A stretch of 37,064 nt of DNA. Origin: Candidatus Hydrogenedentota bacterium (GTDB taxonomy: Bacteria; Hydrogenedentota; Hydrogenedentia; Hydrogenedentales; SLHB01). The notes below the pieces were generated by a model. It searched no databases. It had not been told where the DNA came from and worked only from the letters and a program-made list of their open reading frames with translations. The DNA is taken from the NCBI GenBank assembly GCA_020849535.1, contig JADLGB010000047.1:1-37064 (forward strand), given 5' to 3'. Numbering within the stretch: the first letter of the stretch is position 1; the number at the start of each line of letters is the position of its first letter. This document shows, piece after piece, positions 26,309 to 32,883 of this stretch. A program made the position numbers and the translations under genes.

Positions 26309-27106
26309 ATGAAGACCATGAGCAGATGCTGGCTCATTGCTCTAGTCGTGCTTGCCGTCGGTTGTTACGTGGGACATTCCGTAAGCATGCCTGGCCCTGA
26401 ATTCAATTTCCAGACATTCATAGACGGCATAGCAAGTTTTCCTTATGATGCGCCTGCTTCAAAGCAAGAGAAGGTTGTTGAAGCATTCCCGCAACTTAAG
26501 GTGGGAATGGATAAAGACAGTGTCAACACTCTTCTCGGCGATCCTGATGCAGAGTTCCTCACGTATGCAGACGACAACGAGCAAGATTTCCAGGGCTCTT
26601 CCTGGGGCTACTACTTGCACCGTCACGAAGCCGAACTTGTCGACGAGAAACACGACATAACGGTCTTCGTGTACTTCGATGCAAATGGCAAGCTAGAAAG
26701 GGCCAACCTAGACGAGCCGCATTCCGTGACAGAGACGTATGATCCCGCCCAGCGGTACCCAGCAGTCAGCGGCGACCGCATCAGACTCAACATAATCTCA
26801 ACCATTTTGTTGTATTCGCTTGGCTTGATTGCTTGCGCGCTTGCTTTGGCTGGCGCCACCACGCGGTATCGCGGTGACCGCCATTGGTCGACACTATTCG
26901 AGGTGATTGGACTATCTATCATGCTGGCGTCGCTCGTTTTGATGTTGGTTCAACCGTACTTCTTCACGTGGACGGGCTCGGGGCTGCTTGGCTGGCGGGT
27001 AGTCCTAAACCTAGCAGGGATAGGATTCGCGCTATTCTGTACGGGCTATATGGTGACCGCACGTCGATTTGCTGCAAACATCGTGGCAAAGAATACGGAA
27101 CCCTAA
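26309..27106 (+). CDS. Membrane protein with SmpA/OmlA (BamE)-like domain and three C-terminal helices
   Basis: Not a gene I recognise as a whole. From ATG 26309 it is 265 residues: a signal or anchor (WLIALVVLAVGC, with C19 a possible lipidation site), then about 90 residues resembling the BamE/SmpA fold (LKVGMDKDSVNTLLGDPDAE, WGYYL, VFVYFDANGKLERA), and three hydrophobic helices (about 158-182, 195-220, 227-247). BamE itself is a small outer-membrane lipoprotein without such helices, so the role differs; the domain also occurs in unrelated exported proteins. The start is uncertain: 26309 fits the signal but has no ribosome site, while ATG 26204 has GGGGGAAAG yet adds 35 unlikely residues. 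Codon use is less GC-biased than in neighbouring genes, suggesting transfer. It is flanked by palindromic repeats on both sides. Confidence 0.65.
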   Translation: MKTMSRCWLIALVVLAVGCYVGHSVSMPGPEFNFQTFIDGIASFPYDAPASKQEKVVEAFPQLKVGMDKDSVNTLLGDPDAEFLTYADDNEQDFQGSSWGYYLHRHEAELVDEKHDITVFVYFDANGKLERANLDEPHSVTETYDPAQRYPAVSGDRIRLNIISTILLYSLGLIACALALAGATTRYRGDRHWSTLFEVIGLSIMLASLVLMLVQPYFFTWTGSGLLGWRVVLNLAGIGFALFCTGYMVTARRFAANIVAKNTEP

Positions 27107-27226
27107 CATGCGCATACAGAGTACCGCCGTCACCAACATACAAACCATTACACTTCGAATGAGTATGCCCAGCCAAGCCACCGAATGGTGCGCCAATACA
27201 CGGCGGTACGAAGCGTGTTGCCCCCA

Positions 27227-27280
27227 CACGCTGAAAGCGTGAAGCAACCCTAGCCTGGGGCAAAGCGAAGCGACGCCCCA
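27227..27280 (+). repeat. Paired-hairpin repeat, copy B
   Basis: Nearly identical to copy A at 26021-26074: hairpin CACGC-TGAAA-GCGTG (27227-27241), the same 14-base linker, and hairpin 2 (27256-27280) with the same TGGGGC/GCCCCA stem but loop changes. A further lone hairpin of the first type, GCACCC-TGAAG-GGGTGC followed by CGCAAC, lies at 27305-27321. Confidence 0.85.
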
Positions 27281-27361
27281 GGTACACGTGACCTCCCCAC
27301 GACCGCACCCTGAAGGGGTGCCGCAACGCACAACCGCCTCACGGACCAGGGAAACCGGCCA

Positions 27362-28687
27362 TCAATTGCCCACGAGGTTTCCGGTATCTGATAGCAGATC
27401 TTCAGCTGGCTTCGCGCCAAGACTTTCTTCTCTGCCAGTTTGGTCATCCCACGTTGTGCTTCTCTCGAGCGAGTCGATAGCATCCTGTATCGTCTTGATC
27501 AGTTCTTCTTTCCTTTGGACCCATTCTTCATCGGAATCAATCTGTCGCTCTTTCGCCTGTTCAACGGCCGGTCCTTGCGCGTCTTCCAGAAGGCTTTTGA
27601 GATGAGGAATGTAATATGAATCTTCGGTTCGTTCGGCTACCGCAACAGCGTTTCCCAACGTGGATACGAAGACATCTGCGGCATCGATTACCAGCAGGGG
27701 AGGCAACTCTTGGCGGAGAAAGTCCCTCAACTCTCTGTCCTTCGCACGTTTCATCATCGAGGACAATCCCATCAAGATCGTCAACCTTGTCTGAGTCTTC
27801 CTTGGATCCAGTGTCTGGTACAATGCAACCAGCATTTGTCGTGCGTCTTCGGTGCCGATGGCTCCGAGTGCCGAGATCGCAGCGTCGCGTCCTTGCCAGT
27901 CTGTGGATTTCAGGAATTCAAGGCCAGCGTCGCCGCACTCGCCGAGGATTCTGTAGATTTGGCCTTGTATGCTGCCGATTGTCTCAACATTCCTAAAGTA
28001 GGCATCCGTCCCATAAGGAGGCAACTGACTCCAGATAGTCCTTAAGGTTTCTACGGTATTCGCCCCTCGGTCGGTCTTGCGCTGAGACAGAATCGTCAGA
28101 AACATGACTGTATCGTCGAAACTACGGCCAAGGAACATTCCCTCCAGAAGCTTCGAGGCCTCCTGCGGTGGGAAGACTATCGCGGCGTGCCGCGCGAAAC
28201 AGTTGGATTCGAGCTTTGCTTCTGGAACATGGCCGCCCAAAACGAGCTTGGTCGATTTCCCTACGTTGTTCAGGCCAAACTCTCGGACTTGCTTGTAGAT
28301 TAGTCTCTTCTCGTCATCGGTGGATCCTGCATACACCTCGGAAAGCCTCTTCGCGGCCAAGCGGGGAAGGTCGTTGCTACGCCAATACGCCAGCAGTTGA
28401 ATCAGCTCTTCACGAGAAAGTTCATCCGGAATACTGCGATGTTGGTACGATTCCGCAGCTAGGTTCTCTAGTTTGATCGACTCTTTTTCCGTGTACCTTT
28501 GGATGCGATTCTCTAACTCCTGCCGAGCGGCAGACAAATGAAGTTGCTTAAGCAGATCGTCGTCCGACAAGGCCGCAAAATCAGTTTCGCCAAACACAAT
28601 GAACGGGCCAGCCACAACCAGAAAGAGCAAAACTATCGTCCACGCTCCCGACCTCGGCCGGCTGAAGATTTGGTGTGTCTTTCGCAT
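27362..28687 (-). CDS. Exported or membrane-anchored helical-repeat protein of unknown function
   Basis: I do not recognise this 441-residue protein. The N-terminus has a basic start and one hydrophobic segment (AWTIVLLFLVVAGPFIVF, about 15-32), so it is secreted or anchored. The rest is alpha-helical, and stretches such as GRDAAISALGAIGTEDARQM look like HEAT repeats, as in the exported HEAT protein at 9137. Residues 385-425 are charged and may form a coiled coil. It is read from a strong-looking extended -10 promoter close upstream. Base composition is lower in GC than the flanking genes. It is convergent with the BamE-like gene, and together they form the centre of the repeat-rich section. 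Confidence 0.65.
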   Translation of the reverse strand: MRKTHQIFSRPRSGAWTIVLLFLVVAGPFIVFGETDFAALSDDDLLKQLHLSAARQELENRIQRYTEKESIKLENLAAESYQHRSIPDELSREELIQLLAYWRSNDLPRLAAKRLSEVYAGSTDDEKRLIYKQVREFGLNNVGKSTKLVLGGHVPEAKLESNCFARHAAIVFPPQEASKLLEGMFLGRSFDDTVMFLTILSQRKTDRGANTVETLRTIWSQLPPYGTDAYFRNVETIGSIQGQIYRILGECGDAGLEFLKSTDWQGRDAAISALGAIGTEDARQMLVALYQTLDPRKTQTRLTILMGLSSMMKRAKDRELRDFLRQELPPLLVIDAADVFVSTLGNAVAVAERTEDSYYIPHLKSLLEDAQGPAVEQAKERQIDSDEEWVQRKEELIKTIQDAIDSLERSTTWDDQTGREESLGAKPAEDLLSDTGNLVGN

Positions 28688-28728
28688 GGCTGCGCCCCCC
28701 CGCGGAGTTCGATATTTTGCTGCTACGT

Positions 28729-28737
28729 ATTATAGCA
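28729..28737 (-). promoter_or_regulatory. Extended -10 promoter for the helical-repeat protein
   Basis: On the minus strand TGC-TATAAT is a perfect -10 hexamer with the TGn extension. No good -35 lies 16-18 bases upstream, as is common for extended -10 promoters. The leader would be about 35 bases. Confidence 0.6.
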
Positions 28738-28849
28738 CGTCTAACAATCCCCACGTGCCGGAGATCAAGTGGATTTCCGGCCTTCAAATGCTCTCGAAGA
28801 AGACAACAGAGGTTCTCAGGTAAAGTGCCTCCGATATACTCCCTGCGTC

Positions 28850-28944
28850 GCCCTTACCAGGGCTGCGTAATGGGGGAAAGGCTCTGTAACCAGGGGCGCC
28901 GCTTCGCTTGCCCCTGGCTAGAGTTGTGTGGCGCCTTCAGCGCC
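28850..28944 (-). repeat. Paired-hairpin repeat, copy C (inverted, extended)
   Basis: Read on the minus strand: hairpin 1 GGCGC-TGAAG-GCGCC (28944-28930), a linker related to that of copies A and B (ACACAACTCTAGCC), hairpin 2 with outer stem CCAGGGGC/GCCCCTGG (28917-28890), and a third hairpin GCCCT-GGTA-AGGGC (28863-28850). Stem bases differ from copies A and B in paired, compensating fashion. Confidence 0.8.
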
Positions 28945-29049
28945 AAGAGGGAACGAGCGCCCCAGTTTCAATGGACAGCATGCGCGACACTCGGTAACCC
29001 CTGCCCCCCCCTGCGCACGAAGTGCGCCCCCAAAGTCTTTTGGAAAGGG

Positions 29050-29087
29050 TGTGGGGAAACCTTTTCCTCAGAAAAGGTTTCCCCACA
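29050..29087 (-). terminator. Long perfect hairpin after the second GH38 gene
   Basis: A perfect 17-bp stem (TGTGGGGAAACCTTTTC with its complement) and a CTCA loop lie 20 bases past the mannosidase stop. Short T and C stretches follow on the minus strand, but no true T-run. It is the strongest single hairpin in the window and probably ends this transcript. Confidence 0.7.
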
Positions 29088-29107
29088 TTCTCTTCATCTC
29101 CCGCGCC

Positions 29108-32100
29108 TTACGCGAACTGCACTTTGAACGTTCGTAGCTCGTAGGGTCTCACGTAGAACTTCACCGTGTTGCCTTGGAGCTTGACAGGGGTGTCGTCTTC
29201 TTCCATGAGGTCGCACTCGGTGATGGAGGTGGGTTTCCGTCCGAAGGTGAGGGTGGCGTCGCCGCGTTGGCCGTGGGCTTCGTAGAGGCGGACGATGACC
29301 GCGTCCGAGTCCTCGTGCTTCTTAATGTGATCGATGATGACGTTATCCAGGTCAACGCTGGCGAAGGCGGCGACGGGCGCGTGGGCTCCTTTGGACTTCG
29401 CCGCGGGCACGGCGAGGAGCGGTGTGTTCAGCTCGTGTCCTTCATGGACCATGCCATTTCGCCAGCCCCAGGCGTGCGGCAGCAGCGAGTACGTGAACTC
29501 GTGCGGGCCCTCATCCGCGTGCGGATCCGGATCGACCGGCGACCTGAGCAGCGACAGGCGCAACACGTTGTCCCGCACGTCGTATGCGTACTTGCAGTCG
29601 TTCAGAAGGCTGACGCCGTAATCCCCTTCCGACAGATCCGCCCAGCGCAGCGCGGCGTTCTCGAAACGCGCCCGGTTGAACGCCGTGTTCTGGTGCGTGG
29701 CGCGCTCGATGGTGCCGTACTGGATCTCATAGGTGGCCCGCGTCGCGCGGATGTCCACCGGGAACGCCACTTTCAGCAACACCCGCTTTTCCCGCCAGTC
29801 CACGTGCGTGATGAAGTCGATGCGCGGCGAACTGGCGTGCAACACGATGTCCTGCGTGAAGGTGCTCTTCTCCGTGCGGCGCACCATGCGAACCACCGCT
29901 CGGACGGGCCCGGTCTCGATGACCTTGATGCTCTCCGCGGGACCCGCTTCCCACGCCTGCCGCTCGAAGTTGTGATCGATGTCCCAGGCATCGTGTTCCC
30001 ACGGCCGGTCATCGAACAATTGAAAGACATTCGCGCGCGCCCCCTTCGGCAGCACCTCGCGCTCCTCCACCTTGTCGTACACGCGCGTGAGGTTTCCCGC
30101 CTTGTCGAAGCGGATGAGAATGTAATCGTTCTCCATGCCCGTGCTCGTGGCTTTGAGCATGCCGGGCGCCTCCGCGCGCCGGTGATTCACCACCACGCGG
30201 TACACGGCATGACCCAGCGGCGGCACGTTGTGCGCCTCGAATAGCAGGCGGTCCTTGCCGATGCGCTGGTGTGGCACCGGATTGCCGCCGGGATCGAGGA
30301 CGGTCACATGCGCGCCCAGCCCATCCAGCGCGACCTCGGCCACATCCGAGCGCACCCATCCCAGCGTGTTGAACACGACCACAGGCGTTCCTTCGCCGCG
30401 CGTGTCGATGGTTTTCAGAATGTGTTTGATGGCGCTGTCGCGCACATCGCGGGCAAGGCCCATCGCCTCCGCATAATCCACGTCGGCCTGCGTGTAGACC
30501 TCCGTCACGGAGGACCCCGGCAGAATATCGTGGAACTGATTCGTCAGGATCGTTTTCCACGACTCCCACAGCCTGCCGTGGTCGTACTTCCCGCCGTCGA
30601 GGTGCGCGAGCACGCTCAGGAACTCCGCGTCGCGCAGCAAGATCTCGCACTTGCGGTTGTTGCGTTTCGTGCGCGCCTGCGTCGTCTGACAGCCGCGGTG
30701 CAGCTCGAGATACAGCTCGTTGTTGTAGACGGGCAGCGTTTCGCGCTCGCTCTTGCGGCGCATGCGCTCCACGCAGTCCGACAGCCGCCCGAACTCGCAT
30801 TTCGGCACGCCCATGATGTTCTCGAGCCGGCGCCCGTGCTCGATCATGTTCATCGTCGGGCCGCCGCCGCCATCGCCCCAGCCGAAGGGGAAGGGCAGTT
30901 CTTCCACCCGCTCCTTCTGCTTGAACTGGTTCCACTGCGCGATGCAGTCTTTGGGTACGGGATTGCCGTTGTAGTTGAGTGGCGGCATCAGCGCAAAGAT
31001 GCGCGTGCCATCCGTGCCTTCCCATTCAAACATGCTGTACGGGAACTGGGTGAACACCGACCACTCGACCTTCGTCGTGACGAAGGCCGTGAGCCCCGCC
31101 TTCTTCATGATCTGCGGCAGGGCCCATGTATACCCGAACGAATCGGGCACCCAGGCGATATGCGAGCGCTTCCCGAATTCGCGCTCGTAGAAACGGTTCC
31201 CGTAGAGATACTGCCGGATCAGCGACTCGCCCGAGGGCACATTGTGATCCGGCTCGACCCAGGGCGCGCCGCACAATTCCCAACGCCCCTCTTTCACCCG
31301 CTGCTTGATGCGCTTGTACAGCTCGGGGTAGTACGTCTTGATCCACTCGTACTGAACGGGCTGGCTGCACGAGAAGTGCAGCTCCGGGTAGCGATCCATT
31401 AGGCTGAGGATGTTGGAGAAGGTGCGCGCGCACTTGCGCTTGGTCTCGCGCAGCGGCCACAACCACGCCGTGTCGATGTGGGCATGCCCCGCGAGGATGA
31501 GCTTGCCCATGCCGGGACCCGACTCGAACGCCTTCAGTCCTCGGCGCAGCGCCTTCTGCGCCTTGAGCAATGAATCCCAGTAGGGCTTCTCGCCCTTGTG
31601 CTGCAGGTCCACGCTCCGCACGGCGGTATCCAGCAGTTCGATCAACTTGCGCGTGGGCGCGAAATTCCAGTCCAACTCATGCAGCACTTCCCACACGACT
31701 TGCGCGTCCCAATAGAACTCCCAGGCTGCCTGATTGATCACCGCGAGGTCCGCGTAGCCAAAGGTGTGATGCATGTCGTAGCGCGTGCTCGGACACGCCT
31801 CCAGCACGATGTCGAAGGTCTCGCCGCCTTTCACCTTCTTCGCGAGAAAGATCTCGTCGCGGTTGCGATCCAACCCCTGCACCGGCTGCCCGTTGACGAA
31901 GACCAGCGCCTCGCCGCCCTCGTTCAGATCCGGTGCGCCGTGCGTGAACTTCCCCGTGTAGGTCCGGATCAGGGCGGCGACTTGCTTGCCCTTCATCGTG
32001 TGGGGAATCCGCACCTTGAAGCGAAACCAGGTCGTCTGGTCCAGGCCGCCCCACACGCCCCGCACCTTGAAAGGCTTCCAGCCCGACTGCGGCGCGCGTT

Positions 32101-32242
32101 CGGGCCCTTTGCCCGTGCCCGTCACGCAATACTGGAAATCGCCGATGGGCTGGCGCTCCGTGATGATGGTCCCCTGAATCTCGCGGATGCGCCGCTGAAT
32201 CTGCGCGACCTCTATCTTGCGCTCCGCATCAAAATCGGCCAT
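29108..32242 (-). CDS. GH38 alpha-mannosidase, Ams1/MAN2C1-like type
   Basis: A 1044-residue zinc-dependent alpha-mannosidase. It has the N-terminal beta-sandwich typical of the cytosolic/vacuolar Ams1 and MAN2C1 branch (about 55-170, with VNGQPVQGLDRNRDE), then the GH38 barrel: GHAHIDTAWLWPLRET (252-267) with zinc ligands and AWVPDSFGYTWALPQ (363-377), where D367 aligns with the nucleophile. NQFHDILPGSS marks the helical middle domain, and the C-terminal third is beta-rich. No signal peptide, so cytoplasmic. ATG 32242 has AAGGAG about 8 bases upstream; the frame continues to 32473 only through a 9-base tandem repeat. It is a different subfamily from the GH38 at 4729-7449, so the organism probably degrades more than one mannosyl linkage. 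Confidence 0.92.
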   Translation of the reverse strand: MADFDAERKIEVAQIQRRIREIQGTIITERQPIGDFQYCVTGTGKGPERAPQSGWKPFKVRGVWGGLDQTTWFRFKVRIPHTMKGKQVAALIRTYTGKFTHGAPDLNEGGEALVFVNGQPVQGLDRNRDEIFLAKKVKGGETFDIVLEACPSTRYDMHHTFGYADLAVINQAAWEFYWDAQVVWEVLHELDWNFAPTRKLIELLDTAVRSVDLQHKGEKPYWDSLLKAQKALRRGLKAFESGPGMGKLILAGHAHIDTAWLWPLRETKRKCARTFSNILSLMDRYPELHFSCSQPVQYEWIKTYYPELYKRIKQRVKEGRWELCGAPWVEPDHNVPSGESLIRQYLYGNRFYEREFGKRSHIAWVPDSFGYTWALPQIMKKAGLTAFVTTKVEWSVFTQFPYSMFEWEGTDGTRIFALMPPLNYNGNPVPKDCIAQWNQFKQKERVEELPFPFGWGDGGGGPTMNMIEHGRRLENIMGVPKCEFGRLSDCVERMRRKSERETLPVYNNELYLELHRGCQTTQARTKRNNRKCEILLRDAEFLSVLAHLDGGKYDHGRLWESWKTILTNQFHDILPGSSVTEVYTQADVDYAEAMGLARDVRDSAIKHILKTIDTRGEGTPVVVFNTLGWVRSDVAEVALDGLGAHVTVLDPGGNPVPHQRIGKDRLLFEAHNVPPLGHAVYRVVVNHRRAEAPGMLKATSTGMENDYILIRFDKAGNLTRVYDKVEEREVLPKGARANVFQLFDDRPWEHDAWDIDHNFERQAWEAGPAESIKVIETGPVRAVVRMVRRTEKSTFTQDIVLHASSPRIDFITHVDWREKRVLLKVAFPVDIRATRATYEIQYGTIERATHQNTAFNRARFENAALRWADLSEGDYGVSLLNDCKYAYDVRDNVLRLSLLRSPVDPDPHADEGPHEFTYSLLPHAWGWRNGMVHEGHELNTPLLAVPAAKSKGAHAPVAAFASVDLDNVIIDHIKKHEDSDAVIVRLYEAHGQRGDATLTFGRKPTSITECDLMEEDDTPVKLQGNTVKFYVRPYELRTFKVQFA

Positions 32243-32373
32243 GGAACAGCTCCTTTGTGTAGGGTGGACAGGCGTCAGCGAGGGGGATGGCCTCGAAGTT
32301 CGGGGCGGGATTATAGCGATCCCGCCCACCGGAACCAAAACGGGCGCGCGGCGGTCAAAGAAGTGGACCACTT

Positions 32374-32414
32374 CGTCCACTCCGTCCACTCCGTCCACTC
32401 CGTCCACTCCGTCC
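32374..32414. repeat. Tandem repeat of CGTCCACTC, about 4.6 copies
   Basis: Four exact 9-base units follow one another and a fifth is partial. AGTGGAC just before (32362-32368) is the inverse of the GTCCACT within the units, so the array can fold back on itself. It lies 130 bases upstream of the mannosidase start. Confidence 0.9.
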
Positions 32415-32722
32415 GATTCCCCTTCCCCCTGTAACATGCCCCGAACGCCGATTGTATTGTAGACAGACTGCAACAGGGGACGCGCAGGGCAAGACTCGCC
32501 CGGGATGAAAGAGGTGAGTTGTCGCGTGTCTCGTCTTGGGTGTCCGAGACCATTTTAATCCGTCGGGAGGAGTACGTCACAAGACGCCGTTTAATGCTGA
32601 GAAGCGCGGCGTCGCGGAAGACGTGCTGATTTTTCGTCGAGGCGCTTGCGGGCGGGTTTCCTGACAACTCGTTCGCGGGGAGCATCCGCACACGATGCAA
32701 CCGAAAGCGGCGAATGGCGAAC

Positions 32723-32823
32723 ATTGTGGGTCCGGCTGGGATCGGGTCGCACACGTCACAAGGGGAATTAACAGGTCCAGGCCCACTACCCTTTGTTGCC
32801 GGTCCCAGCGCGGACCCCACAAT
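32723..32823. repeat. Imperfect terminal inverted repeat, about 100 bases
   Basis: Arms at 32723-32745 and 32799-32823 are inverted copies with one mismatch and two single-base gaps, both beginning with ATTGTGGG. About 53 bases lie between. The layout recalls the mini-elements at 20064 and 25730, but sequence is not shared. It starts 60 bases after the SUMF1-fusion stop. Confidence 0.65.
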
Positions 32824-32883
32824 GCTCATGGTATCCCGAATCGTCCCACTTTGCAATGGGTGAACTCGCACTCGCCGCGGCAG

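Larger units (their letters stand above)
28688..29107. other. Hairpin-dense intergenic region
   Basis: This is a 420-base stretch with no supported ORF. In order it holds the extended -10 promoter, the inverted paired-hairpin repeat (28850-28944), a small hairpin GCGCAC-GAA-GTGCGC (29013-29027), and the long perfect hairpin at 29050-29087. Confidence 0.6.
32243..32883. other. Intergenic region with tandem and inverted repeats
   Basis: This is a 641-base region upstream of the second GH38 gene and downstream of the SUMF1-fusion gene. It contains the 9-base tandem repeat (32374-32414) and the imperfect inverted repeat (32723-32823). On the minus strand TACAAT near 32457-32466 is a possible -10 for the mannosidase without a clear -35. 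No supported ORF. Confidence 0.5.

Noticed and set aside
32374..32414. CRISPR array
   Set aside because: Units are 9 bases with no spacers, and no cas genes are present.
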